DNA from: Streptosporangiaceae bacterium
GTDB lineage: Bacteria > Actinomycetota > Actinomycetes > Streptosporangiales > Streptosporangiaceae
Reading direction: 5' to 3'
DNA: 22,831 nucleotides
NCBI GenBank assembly: GCA_030040475.1
Contig: JASHTQ010000662.1
Coordinates: 1-22,831, forward strand
The position numbers were made by a program, and so were the translations under genes. A model generated the notes under the pieces. It worked only from the letters and a program-made list of their open reading frames with translations, searched no databases and was not told the DNA's origin. Position 1 is the first letter of the stretch; each line of letters starts with the position of its first letter. This document shows positions 1-7,272 of the stretch, piece after piece.

Positions 1-110
1 CCTCTCTCCCTCTGCACGAGTCAAAGTGCAGCTGACCAGCGGATATGTGCTGACGGACGTGATTTGAGTATTTCCTGCTCTGCTGCGCTTGGAGTCCGGG
101 AACTCGCGCG

Positions 111-144
111 GGCCACGGACAGGAGCACGCGAGGCCACGGACGG
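111..144. repeat. Two short direct repeats of GGCCACGGAC
   Basis: GGCCACGGAC occurs at 111-120 and 133-142. The same motif, mostly in inverse orientation as CGTCCGTGG, recurs in the gene-free stretch 12311-12470. No gene is recognisable in 1-256 apart from this. Function unknown; chance in GC-rich DNA is possible. Confidence 0.3.
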
Positions 145-256
145 CCTGGGCAGAAGCGGTTATATTGACCGGCCAATCGCTAACTGCCCGGCGGACCTCG
201 CCGCACTGCTGGCCGCGTGCTTAAGCTGACGGGCCCGCCGGGCTGGAGTGCGGGTG

Positions 257-545
257 CTAGCGGATTTCGTATGTTCCGTCCAGCCGGGCGCGGCCGAGGA
301 CGTGGCCCTTGATGGCGGCGAGCGTGTCATCGAGGGTGAAGCTGGCTGGCAGGCCGGTGGCCTGGTCGAGGGCGAAGAGCTGGAAGGCGTGTGTGTGCGG
401 GCCGTGTGACCGGGGCGGCAGGGTCTTGCACGATGAGCACGAGCTCGACAGTGCCGGGCGGCGGCTGTGTCCAGTTGAGCGCGGGTGAGATGTTCGCCCC
501 GAACAGCCTGCCGCGGTGTTTTCTCGGGATGGGCGCCCCGCGGCC
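257..545 (-). pseudogene. PEBP family (YbhB/YbcL-like) protein remnant
   Basis: Remnant of a phosphatidylethanolamine-binding-protein family (YbhB/YbcL, Raf-kinase-inhibitor-like) gene. Read leftward, the part from about 540 to 415 encodes LFGANISPALNWTQPPPGT followed by VELVLIVQDPAAPV, the usual start of the PEBP ligand-binding fold (NISP-x-L-x-W and the xxDPDAP-like strand). Then the frame changes near 410-415 and the text jumps to GPHTHAFQLFALD and ends with AAIKGHVLGRARLDGTYEIR and a TAG stop at 257-259, the typical C-terminus. The middle of the domain, about 60 codons carrying the conserved H-x-G strand region, is missing and the halves are out of frame, so no functional protein is expected. 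The 5' end merges with the broken epoxide hydrolase on the other strand. Family assignment rests on motif order; decay is directly visible. Confidence 0.6.
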
Positions 546-556
546 GAAGGCGGGGC

Positions 557-1152
557 GCCGTCGTCACCACCGCCCTCGGGGCCATGCAACCCGAGGGGCT
601 TGCCGGAATTCACCTGAACACCCAGTACGCCTTCCCCGAGCAGATACCCGACACCCTGTCGCCCGAACAGCGCCACGCCGTGGAAACCCCCGCCCTCTAC
701 ACCGGCGAACTCGGCGGGTCGAACCACCTTCAGGGCACCAGGCCGGAGACCGTCGGATTCGCCCTGGCGGACTCCCCGGCCAGGCAGCCTGGATCTACGA
801 CAAGTTCCAGTCCAAGACCGACAACCACGGGCTCGCCGAGGACGCCCTCAGCATGGACGACATACTCGACGCGATATCCCTCTACTGGCTCACCAACAGC
901 GCGGCGTCGTCCGCCCGCATCTACTGGGAGAACAAGTCGCGCACCTTCGCCGGCCCGAAGCTGACGCTCCCGGTCGCGGTGACCGTCTTCCCGAGGGACA
1001 TCCCGCGCCTGCCGCGAAGCTGGATCGAAGACACCTACAGCAACCTCATCCACTACGGCGAGGCCGACAAAGGCGGGCACTTCGAGGCCCTGGAACAGCC
1101 CGAGATCCTGGTCAGCGAGATTCGAACCGGCCTGCGCACCCTTCGTTCCTGA
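557..1152 (+). pseudogene. Epoxide hydrolase (alpha/beta-hydrolase) remnant, 5'-truncated and frameshifted
   Basis: C-terminal half of an EHN-type epoxide hydrolase. The first piece (about 557-780) reads VVTTALGAMQPEGLAGIHLN, the strand after the nucleophile elbow, and then a cap-domain segment. A single-base loss near 779-782 changes the frame, and the second piece (about 780-1152) reads AAWIYDKFQSKTDNHG, ISLYWLTNSAASSARIYWEN and the catalytic-His region GEADKGGHFEALEQPE before a TGA stop. The N-terminal region (EHN domain and the beginning of the hydrolase fold), about 180 residues in intact members, is absent. The break lies directly beside the start of the opposite-strand PEBP remnant, so a deletion probably joined the two. 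The residues kept are well conserved, which suggests recent inactivation. Identity is fairly certain; activity is not expected. Confidence 0.8.
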
Positions 1153-1473
1153 CGCCAGCGCGCGAGCTCAGGAACGCACGCTGTACACCATATGTTCGTG
1201 CGCCAGGACCCCCGCCAAATCCACGGACAGCCACGTACAGCTTCCAAAACCACAGGCAGAAGCACTTCGGCCACCGGATTCAGGGTACCGAGAACGACGG
1301 CGCGAAGACGACCCCAGCCAGGTCCCCTCGCACACTATGGATACTTAATACAACCGGCATAGCACGCCCGATCCACCCGCCGCCGGCCTCTGCATACCTT
1401 CCATGTACTTCTCATAGACCCGCGCACCCGGCAGCGCCGCTACTCCCGGCGTAGGTCCTAGCACTCTCCCACG
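1153..1473. other. Gene-free stretch between two remnants
   Basis: No reading frame here has recognisable protein motifs, a good ribosome-binding site or credible length. It separates the epoxide hydrolase remnant from the DHHA1-like remnant. No terminator hairpin or operator stood out. Confidence 0.5.
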
Positions 1474-1625
1474 CACGGTGACCGCCCGGGCGCTGGACGT
1501 GCAGGCCCGGCTGAGCAGCGGACCCGCCACGGTACTGCTCGCCTCGCCGTCAGGCAACGGCGGCGGTGTCAGCTTCACGGCGTCCGTGAACGCGGCCAGC
1601 CAGCCTGCGCGCGGCCTTCGCTAGG
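1474..1625 (+). pseudogene. DHHA1-like domain fragment, copy 1
   Basis: A short frame ending in TAG at 1622-1624 reads TVTARALDVQARLSSGPATV then LLASPSGNGGGVSFTASVNA. The pattern (helix ending in a short Arg/Leu run, two strands, then VNAA) resembles the DHHA1 domain found at the C-terminus of alanyl-tRNA synthetases and AlaX-type editing proteins. Only about 45 residues remain and no start codon or catalytic domain is attached. Bases 1540-1597 match 6197-6254 at 53 of 58 positions, so the same gene family was once present twice. Family assignment is by pattern only and is moderate to low in certainty. Confidence 0.4.
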
Positions 1626-1685
1626 CACCTGCACACAACCCCCAGCGACTACTGCGGCATCTGGTGCGCCGCCTGAAACTACCCC

Positions 1686-3107
1686 TCAGTACAGCCAGCG
1701 GTGGGCGGCGACCGCCTCCTCGCGGGAGCGCTCCGCCGCCCAAGCCGCGTCGGACCTGCGGACCGCGGTGAGCGCGCCGAGCAGCGGCTCGCCCAGGGCG
1801 TCGGCTATCCGCTTGTTGTCCAGCAGCGCACGTTCCTGTTCCTCCGGGGTAACGGGCAGCGTCCCGATCCCCCGTTCCGCCCGCTGCTCTTCACTCAAGG
1901 CGCCGGGGTCCTGCTGGACCGGTGGCGGCAGCTCGGCTCCGTCCTCGAGGCCGGCCAGCCCGGCGCCGAGCACCGCGGTGAGGGCCAGGTACGGGTTGCC
2001 CGACGCGTCCGCCGCCTTGAGTTCCACGTTGGCGCTGTCGGTCCCGATGAACGGCGAAGCGGGCACGTAGCGCAGCGGCGCCTCGCGGTTCTCCACGCCC
2101 CAGAACTGGTAGGCGCCGGCGAAGTAGCCGGGACGGCGGCGCAGGAGGGACGGGATGCTCGGCGCACTCACCGCCGCGATGGCGGGCAGGTCGCGCAGCA
2201 GCCCGCCGAGAAAGGCGGCACCCTCCGTCGCCGGCCTGCTGTCTTCCTGTCGGCTCACCGCCGGGCGGAACACGCCCGGCTGCGGCCGGTCCGGGCCGTC
2301 CGTTTCCGGCAAGCTGGTCTCCGCGGCGAGCAGGTTCCGGCCACCGCGGCTCACCGACACGTGCAGGTGCAGGCCGTTGCCGACGCCGTCCACGGTGACG
2401 AGCGGCGCGAAGCTCACCCGCAGCCCGTGGGCGCGGGCGGCGGCGTGGATGGTCTGCCTCGCGAGGAGTTGCCAGTCCGCCGCGGTGACCGGGTCGGCGG
2501 GCGCCAGGCTGACCTCCAGTTGCGAGAGCCCGTACTCGGCGTGCAACTGCCCCACCGGGACACCGTTCGCCGCCAGGTCGTGCAGGATCGCGGCGGCGAG
2601 GTCGTCCACCTGCAGCAGCGCGTGCGGGCTGTAGGCGGGACCGGTGTGCGCCGCCGCGGGCTCGGTGCCCGGCAGGGAGACGAAGAACTCAAGCTCGAAC
2701 CCCGCAAACAGCGACAGCCCGGCCGCCGCCGCCCTCGCCACCTGCGCCTCTAGGCGCGTCCGCTGGTCATAGGGCCACGGTTCACCGCCAGGGCCCACCT
2801 GCCGACCGGGAGACCAGGCGAAGCCAGGCTGGCCGGCCAGTGAGGTGATCCGGTCCGCCTCCGGCACCAGGCGGATGTCGCCCGAAGGGGTCGACAGGCC
2901 GCCGTGCGCGAAGGTGATGCCGTCGTGGGAGTCGAACACGGCGAACAGCGGTGTGATGCCCACGCCCCGCCGGGCGGCGTCGGCGAAGGCCGCGACCGGG
3001 ACCGTACGGGACCGCGGAATGCCATTGTTGTCGGCCCAGGCGATCGTTACGCCCGTCACGCCCTGCTCGGCCAGGCGGCCCTGGATGAAGGCTACGCTCG
3101 GGCTCAT
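1686..3107 (-). CDS. Glutamine-synthetase-family enzyme (GlnA-like / gamma-glutamyl amide ligase)
   Basis: A 473-residue member of the glutamine synthetase family, expected to ligate an amine to glutamate gamma-carboxyl using ATP. Visible motifs are the N-terminal beta-grasp with WADNNGIPRSR (residues 24-34), the metal-binding FELEFF (137-142), a second acidic stretch EYGLSQLEVS (191-200), the metal-binding GNGLHLHVS (243-251) and the substrate Arg loop ENREAPLR (339-346). The adenylylation loop Tyr region of classical GlnA I is not recognisable, so this is more like the actinobacterial GlnA-like proteins that act on polyamines, ethanolamine or other amines; the true substrate is unknown. I chose ATG at 3105-3107 because it overlaps the permease stop as ATGA and the family N-terminus starts there; a longer upstream frame only runs through the permease in another frame. 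It is co-transcribed with the damaged permease gene. Confidence 0.88.
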   Translation of the reverse strand: MSPSVAFIQGRLAEQGVTGVTIAWADNNGIPRSRTVPVAAFADAARRGVGITPLFAVFDSHDGITFAHGGLSTPSGDIRLVPEADRITSLAGQPGFAWSPGRQVGPGGEPWPYDQRTRLEAQVARAAAAGLSLFAGFELEFFVSLPGTEPAAAHTGPAYSPHALLQVDDLAAAILHDLAANGVPVGQLHAEYGLSQLEVSLAPADPVTAADWQLLARQTIHAAARAHGLRVSFAPLVTVDGVGNGLHLHVSVSRGGRNLLAAETSLPETDGPDRPQPGVFRPAVSRQEDSRPATEGAAFLGGLLRDLPAIAAVSAPSIPSLLRRRPGYFAGAYQFWGVENREAPLRYVPASPFIGTDSANVELKAADASGNPYLALTAVLGAGLAGLEDGAELPPPVQQDPGALSEEQRAERGIGTLPVTPEEQERALLDNKRIADALGEPLLGALTAVRRSDAAWAAERSREEAVAAHRWLY

Positions 3108-3589
3108 TCGGTCACCACTCTTTCCTGCCCGTCGGCGGGCTGTGCTTGCGGGTTGTCGGCTGCGCCGCTGGCCAGGCTCAGGCCGTCGTGCCAGATGCCC
3201 ACGTCGCCGACGAACGCGGACGCGAAGATCCCGGCCGCTGCCGCGGTGATGACCGCGAACAGCACGTAGGTGCCGAACAGGGCACATCCCGCCAGGACGC
3301 CGACCCGCGGGCCGAGGGTTGCGCCTATGAACCCGTAGACCCAGCCGTGGTGGTGGAAATGCTGGGTGAATGGCACAAGGCTACGCGCCACGAACACCAC
3401 CGTGACCAGGGCGAGGACGAAGGCCAACGGTACGGCCCGGCCGACTATGCCCGCGGTGGCCTGCGACGTGATGTTGGCGGCCATGCTCGGTGCCGTCAGG
3501 CCGACACAGATCGCGATCGCGCCGAAGAGCGACAGGGATCTTCGCAGCTGGTTCTTCTCCGGGGATTCTCCCTCGCCCGCTGAGGACAC
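3104..3589 (-). pseudogene. APC-type amino-acid permease, internally deleted to four membrane segments
   Basis: Frame of 161 residues from a GTG start (3587-3589; AGAGG lies about 9 bases upstream). After a charged N-terminus (NQLRRSLSLFGAIAICVG) it has the first helices of an amino-acid/polyamine/organocation permease, including TAPSMAANI in the first helix where APC proteins have their unwound substrate-binding turn, and GWVYGFIGATLGPRVGVLAG. About four hydrophobic segments end near residue 128, then a polar tail NPQAQPADGQERVVTE follows. Intact APC transporters have about 12 helices and 450-520 residues, so roughly 300 residues are missing. The open frame and the ATGA overlap with the glutamine-synthetase-like gene are both preserved, which fits an in-frame internal deletion that leaves downstream translation coupled. 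It could be transcribed and translated, but transport is unlikely. Confidence 0.7.
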
Positions 3590-3661
3590 GAACGTCGCCT
3601 CTCGACGCTTGCTTCCGCGAGATCTACCCGCCAGGCAGCGTGATCTTGTAACTTCACACGA

Positions 3662-3690
3662 AACCTAGTTAATACGGTCGGTTTAGTCAA
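3662..3690 (-). promoter_or_regulatory. Sigma70-type promoter for permease/glutamine-synthetase-like operon
   Basis: On the minus strand TTGACT (3685-3690) is separated by exactly 17 bases from TAGGTT (3662-3667). The spacer contains ACCGACCGT, an arrangement often seen in TetR-type operators, but no full palindrome. Transcription would start about 65 bases before the GTG of the permease frame. Confidence 0.5.
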
Positions 3691-3856
3691 CAATAAGTTC
3701 TGGCCGTTCCCGCCTGCCAAGCAGACGACTCAGACGAATCGCCTCCGAGCGCAGCTGCCGGCTGATACCCCGGCCGCGACCCGGTCGCCTAGCCAGCGAT
3801 CGCGGCCCCCGGAAACAGAAGGCGGGGAACGAGGTCGCTGACGATAGGCTTCATCC

Positions 3857-3934
3857 GTGAGTACGACCGGATATCAGCGCCTGCAGGCCCGGATCGGCGT
3901 TCTCGCGGCCATGACGGCCAGCGATGATGAGTAA
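3857..3934 (+). CDS. Possible 25-codon leader peptide before deformylase
   Basis: A GTG-started frame encodes MSTTGYQRLQARIGVLAA followed by MTASDDE and stops with TAA at 3932-3934, inside the first codons of the deformylase gene. The overlapping arrangement ATGATGAGTAA would couple translation of the two, and the deformylase ATG has no good Shine-Dalgarno of its own. The peptide matches nothing I recognise. It could also be the tail of a lost gene or chance. Confidence 0.3.
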   Translation: MSTTGYQRLQARIGVLAAMTASDDE

Positions 3935-4538
3935 TCTCGGCCCGCTCCCGATCGTTGAATGCGGTGATCCGGTGCTACGTCGCCCGGCTCAGCCGGTCGA
4001 CCCCGCCGAGCTGCGAACCGGCGGGCTAAAGCGGCTCATCGCGCAGATGCGGGCCACGATGGAATCTGCGCCGGGTGTTGGGCTGGCCGCGCCCCAGGTT
4101 GGCTCGGCGATCCAGCTCGCGGTGCTGTACGACGGCCCCGAACGCTGGGGCCAGCTAACCGCTGAGGAACGGACGGCCAGGGAACGAAACGGCCTGCCGT
4201 TCACCGTCCTCGCCAATCCGGCGCTATGGCCCGCCGATGGCGGATCCGCCAGCTTCTACGAGGGATGCCTGAGCGTTCCCGGGCTCACCGGGGTGGTGAC
4301 CCGGCACCGCGTTGTCCGGGTGGAAGCACTCGATGAGCACGGCGACCCGGTCGACCGGGTGTTCTCCGGATGGGCGGCTCGTATCGTCCAGCACGAGGTC
4401 GATCACCTCGCCGGCCGCTTGTACCTCGACCGGGTCGAGACTAGGTCCCTGTCCACCACCGGGAACTACGCCGCACTGTGGGCCGGGCGGCCGACGGAAA
4501 ACGCAGCCGCCGCGCTCGGGTTCACGCCGGGCGGGTGA
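3924..4538 (+). CDS. def: Peptide deformylase
   Basis: Removes the N-formyl group from nascent proteins in the cytoplasm as a metal-dependent hydrolase. All three deformylase motifs are intact: GVGLAAPQVG (residues 51-60), EGCLSVPG (113-120, metal ligand Cys115) and QHEVDHLAG (156-164, metal ligands His157 and His161, catalytic Glu158). At 204 residues it is slightly longer than the E. coli enzyme, with a C-terminal extension typical of actinobacterial paralogues. Two adjacent ATG codons (3924 and 3927) can serve as start; the first is used here, and it lies within a short upstream frame. It stands alone, away from fmt or other translation genes, so it is probably an accessory second copy rather than the housekeeping one. 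Isolated deformylases can also give resistance to actinonin-like inhibitors; there is no direct evidence of that here. Confidence 0.93.
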   Translation: MMSNLGPLPIVECGDPVLRRPAQPVDPAELRTGGLKRLIAQMRATMESAPGVGLAAPQVGSAIQLAVLYDGPERWGQLTAEERTARERNGLPFTVLANPALWPADGGSASFYEGCLSVPGLTGVVTRHRVVRVEALDEHGDPVDRVFSGWAARIVQHEVDHLAGRLYLDRVETRSLSTTGNYAALWAGRPTENAAAALGFTPGG

Positions 4539-4562
4539 CAGCGCCCCGGCCGACCCCGCGGA

Positions 4563-4802
4563 CTATGAGCCTCGCCGTCGCAGGAGCCACAAGTGCGGCG
4601 GGCCGTCGGATGCCAGCCAGCGGAGAGCGGGAGTTCGATGACCGCCCGCAGGGCTTCCTCGCGCAGCAGATTCCCACGGATCTGTGAGCCTGCCGGGCTG
4701 GTGGCGGCCATCCTGGCGACGGCGCCAGTCCGAAACGGTGCCCCGCGCCACGCCTGCCACCCACGCGATCTCTTCGGCGTACAGCACGCCCTCATCAACC
4801 AT
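4563..4802 (-). CDS. Small helix-turn-helix protein, possibly frameshifted
   Basis: ATG at 4800-4802 is preceded by GAAGGGAAG at a good distance. The N-terminus reads LYAEEIAWVAGVARGTVSDW and then RRR, a clear helix-turn-helix in which the second helix ends in the Ser-x-Trp-Arg-Arg-Arg pattern seen in excisionase/MerR-like proteins and at the start of some DNA methylase subunits. After about residue 28 the sequence becomes low-complexity and Arg/Gly-rich; a neighbouring frame then carries REEALRAVIELPL, which looks like the expected following helix, so a frameshift near 4700-4715 is likely. As read, the protein is 79 residues. It may be a short regulator or a decayed fragment of a larger DNA-binding protein. 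Confidence 0.35.
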   Translation of the reverse strand: MVDEGVLYAEEIAWVAGVARGTVSDWRRRQDGRHQPGRLTDPWESAARGSPAGGHRTPALRWLASDGPPHLWLLRRRGS

Positions 4803-5055
4803 GGCTTCCCTTCGCCACACTGACCGTTCTGTGTGGTTTATGGCGACAACTGCGCTCCTACGTCGCAAGCCCTATCCGTAGCTACTCTTTTAGCCAGGGG
4901 AAGAACCGTGCAACCGGCAAACTTGCGAAGATGCCCCGGCCGACCGTCAGGGCCGACGAGCCCGCGATCCGCCGCTCCCACGCCAAGACGGACACCGATT
5001 ACCAGCGCGCACGCGGTTCAATAGGCCGTGCGCGGACGTCGGCGGCCGTCACTCC
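4803..5055. other. Gene-free stretch
   Basis: Between the small helix-turn-helix frame and the promoter of the oxidoreductase gene I see no coding signal on either strand. A short frame around 5028-5228 overlaps the promoter and leader and has no recognisable domain. Confidence 0.4.
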
Positions 5056-5101
5056 TTGACGCGAAAGCACGCATGGGATATGTCTATAAAACAGATCGGT
5101 T
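5056..5101 (+). promoter_or_regulatory. Promoter with palindromic operator upstream of MDR oxidoreductase
   Basis: TTGACG (5056-5061) is 17 bases from TATGTC (5079-5084). Just downstream, AACAGATCGGTT (5090-5101) is a near-perfect palindrome centred on GATC (10 of 12 positions symmetrical), of the kind bound by TetR-family repressors. The leader to the ATG at 5244 would be about 150 bases. No regulator gene lies next to it, so the assignment is by shape only. Confidence 0.4.
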
Positions 5102-5243
5102 ATCTATGAATAGTACCATCGGCCTTCCACGGAACCCGGTCATCGAGGAGCCTCGGGTGATCGGCGGCTATCTCGTGAACGGAACCCAGCCTCCACCGCC
5201 TGCGGCCGACAACGGACGACCTTACTAGAACGAGGAAGCGACC

Positions 5244-6164
5244 ATGAGCAAGGCAGTGATCCAGGAGTCCTTCGGAGGACCGGAAGTGCTCGAGGTCCGC
5301 GATGTGGCTGAGCCGCACGCCGGGCCGGGCGAACTGCGGGTGCGGGTGTCCGCGGCCGGGCTGAACCCGGTCGACTGGAAGCTCGGCGCGTCGGCCGAGA
5401 CCGCCGGGCGGTTCGGGATCACGCTGCCGACCGGCTTCGGCAGCGACTTCGCCGGCGTGGTCGACGAGGTCGGCGACGGCGTAACCGGCTTCGAGTCCGG
5501 GGACCGCGTCTACGGCGGCGCGCGGGGCCGTGCTGTCGCAGAGTACGCCATCCTGCGGCCAGATACGGACCGGCTCTTGCACACCCCGGACGGCGTCGAT
5601 GACGTCACCGCGAGCACCCTGGTGATAGCCGGCGGTACCGCCGACGCGGTCGTTCACGTGATCGGCCCGGGCGCGGCGGACACGGTACTGATCGGCGGCG
5701 CCGCTGGCGGTGTCGGGGTGTTCGTGGTGCAGCTGGCACGGCTCGCCGGAGCCCGGGTCATCGGGACGGCGTCCGAGGCGACCTTCGGCTTCCTGCGCGA
5801 CCTTGGCGCCGAGCCGGTCAGCTATGGCGAGGGTCTCGCCGACCGGGTCCGGGGACTCGCGCCGGGCGGCGTGACTGCGGCGGCGGACCTGATCGGGACC
5901 GAAACCGCGCAGGCGGCCCTCGATCTCGGAGTCGCACCGGACCGGATCGCGACGATCGCGACGGCCAGCCCGCCGGCCGGGGCACGCGCCACCGGCGGCC
6001 GGGAGGCGACGCCGGGAGCACTCGAGCGCATCACGGCCGCGATCGCCGCCAAGGAACTCGTCGTCCCGATCGCCGCGACGTTCCCCATCGAGCAGGCACG
6101 TGCCGCGGTGGAACTGCAGCGCGCCGGGCACGTCCACGGCAAGGTGGTCATCACCCTTTCGTGA
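5244..6164 (+). CDS. Zinc-free quinone-oxidoreductase-like MDR protein (NADP-dependent)
   Basis: A 306-residue medium-chain dehydrogenase/reductase of the quinone oxidoreductase (QOR/Zta1-like) branch, expected to reduce quinones or activated alkenes with NADPH. It opens with the GroES-like domain containing SAAGLNPVDWK (residues 36-46) and GSDFAGVVDEVG (66-77), and then has the Rossmann nucleotide-binding loop GGAAGGVG (151-158). The Cys/His residues that hold catalytic and structural zinc in alcohol dehydrogenases are absent. The C-terminus HGKVVITL is the usual end of this family. GAGGAA at 5232-5237 sits six bases from the ATG. It is a single gene with a promoter and operator-like palindrome upstream, typical of stress-inducible QORs. 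Physiological substrate unknown. Confidence 0.9.
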   Translation: MSKAVIQESFGGPEVLEVRDVAEPHAGPGELRVRVSAAGLNPVDWKLGASAETAGRFGITLPTGFGSDFAGVVDEVGDGVTGFESGDRVYGGARGRAVAEYAILRPDTDRLLHTPDGVDDVTASTLVIAGGTADAVVHVIGPGAADTVLIGGAAGGVGVFVVQLARLAGARVIGTASEATFGFLRDLGAEPVSYGEGLADRVRGLAPGGVTAAADLIGTETAQAALDLGVAPDRIATIATASPPAGARATGGREATPGALERITAAIAAKELVVPIAATFPIEQARAAVELQRAGHVHGKVVITLS

Positions 6165-6184
6165 TCGGCACCGGATCGTTCACG

Positions 6185-6445
6185 CCCTCCACCGCTCGCG
6201 TCGCCGTCCGGCAACGGCGGCGGTGTCAGCATAACGGCCTCCGTGAACGCGGCCGGTCGGCAGGCCGGGCTGTCGGCGGCCGACCTCGTCGCCACGTTCG
6301 CCCGGTCTCGGCGCCCGCGTCGGCGGCCCGGCCAACCTAGAGGCGGCGTTCGCCGCGGCCAGGAGCTGGCTCACCGGGGCCGGTTCCGCGCGCGAAGCGA
6401 CGGCTGGTCCGCGTTACAGGGGGAGTCCGGATTCCAGGTGTGCTA
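6185..6445 (+). pseudogene. DHHA1-like domain fragment, copy 2
   Basis: Second copy of the fragment seen at 1474-1625, extending further. The first frame gives LASPSGNGGGVSITASVNAA and then GRQAGLSAADLVATFAR; after a frame change near 6300-6310 the other frame gives GARVGGPANLEAAFAAARSW followed by LTGAG. Together this follows the ending of DHHA1 domains (VN-x-A-x-x-x-G-L-x-A-x-D-L-V, Gly-rich loop, final helix). No start codon, catalytic domain or ribosome-binding site is present. The two copies share 53 of 58 bases at their best-matching part. Probable remnant of an alanyl-tRNA-synthetase or AlaX-like gene; this assignment is by pattern only. Confidence 0.42.
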
Positions 6446-6577
6446 GCGCGTCGTCGAGCAGGGCGGGGAAGCGACTCCGTCCGCCGGTCACATTCCGCTC
6501 CTGACTGCCGTCATAGAAGAGAGGGATCAAGTCAAGCTGAGGTAACCGGCTCCTGCTGCGGACCCAAGGGGAAGACC

Positions 6578-6721
6578 ATGACATCGCCGGTTCTCGTTAC
6601 GGGAGGCACCGGCCGCCCGGGACGATCTGTCGTTGCCCCGTTGGTCGATGCCGGCCGGGAGGTACGTGTGCCCGCCCGCCGCAGTTCTACAGCTATTGCT
6701 TCGATAACTCACGGAAGCTAG
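6578..6721 (+). pseudogene. NmrA/SDR-type NAD(P)-binding protein, N-terminal fragment
   Basis: ATG at 6578 follows AGGGGAAG and encodes MTSPVLVTGGTGRPGRSVVA then PLVDAGREVRVPARRSS, the first beta-alpha-beta unit of an atypical short-chain reductase with the TGGTGxxG dinucleotide loop (normally TGGTGTLG). After about 37 residues similarity ends and a TAG stop follows at residue 48. Intact NmrA-like proteins have 250-300 residues, so more than 200 are missing. It lies just downstream of the oxidoreductase region and upstream (tail side) of the HxlR gene; such reductases are often HxlR targets, which suggests a former redox operon here. Confidence 0.6.
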
Positions 6722-6834
6722 CGAGGTTCCCGCTGGTGGCGCCGGTGCCCGGGGGCTTTCGTGGCCGTCCGCGGAAACCAGCGGTTACGCGCACCGGATC
6801 CTCGTCACCGCCATTCCCGGCCGATCGGCGTTAA

Positions 6835-7224
6835 TCAACGAGGAGGAAAGCTCCGGGCAGGGCCTGCGTCGCCACCCGGGAAGTCGGTGCCCTGCGTGTC
6901 TACCCATTGCGCGAACGCGCGAAGCTGTTCCCGAAGGGAACGGCCCCGCTGGGTCAGTGAGTACCGGACAGGGGCTGGCGGCGGGCCGCTGGGTGCCCGG
7001 CTGACGAAACCTTCTTCTTCCAGGGTGCGCAGCGTGCGGGTGAGCATACGGCGGCTGACGCCCTCGATGGACCGGTCCAGTTCGTTAAAGCCGCAGTCGC
7101 GTTCAGCGAGCAGCCGGATGATCGCAGGACTCCACTTGTCGCCGACGCGCCGCAGGACCCTCGTGACCGCGCAGTTCTCGTACGTCTGGGCCGTCACGAC
7201 GGTTCCGGCCGGTTCAGTGGACAT
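6835..7224 (-). CDS. HxlR-family transcriptional regulator
   Basis: A 129-residue winged-helix regulator of the HxlR group (small MarR-like dimeric sensors of aldehydes, quinones or other electrophiles). The N-terminal Cys typical of the family is in YENCAVTRVLRRVGDKWSPA, followed by the recognition-helix region RMLTRTLRTLEEEGFVSR and the wing VRYSLTQRGRSL. I chose ATG at 7222-7224, 8 bases after GAAGAAGG, rather than an upstream ATG that would extend into the divergent gene. It is transcribed away from the metallo-beta-lactamase-fold gene with a gap of only 48 bases, so it probably controls that gene and itself. Confidence 0.92.
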   Translation of the reverse strand: MSTEPAGTVVTAQTYENCAVTRVLRRVGDKWSPAIIRLLAERDCGFNELDRSIEGVSRRMLTRTLRTLEEEGFVSRAPSGPPPAPVRYSLTQRGRSLREQLRAFAQWVDTQGTDFPGGDAGPARSFPPR

Positions 7225-7272
7225 GAATGTGCCTTCTTCCGGTCTGCGCGGCGACTGGCCGACGATCAGGAT
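7225..7272. promoter_or_regulatory. Short divergent promoter region hxlR / MBL hydrolase
   Basis: Only 48 bases separate the two start codons, so both promoters and any HxlR operator must overlap here or inside the genes. I could not identify convincing -35/-10 boxes. The assignment rests on the divergent arrangement. Confidence 0.35.

Noticed and set aside
1701..2753. 350-codon plus-strand frame opposite the glutamine-synthetase-like gene
   Set aside because: Arg/Gln-rich shadow of a gene with complete family motifs on the other strand.
3108..3287. 60-residue N-terminal extension of the glutamine-synthetase-like protein
   Set aside because: It is Arg-rich text from the permease region in another frame; the overlapping ATG at 3105-3107 fits the family start.
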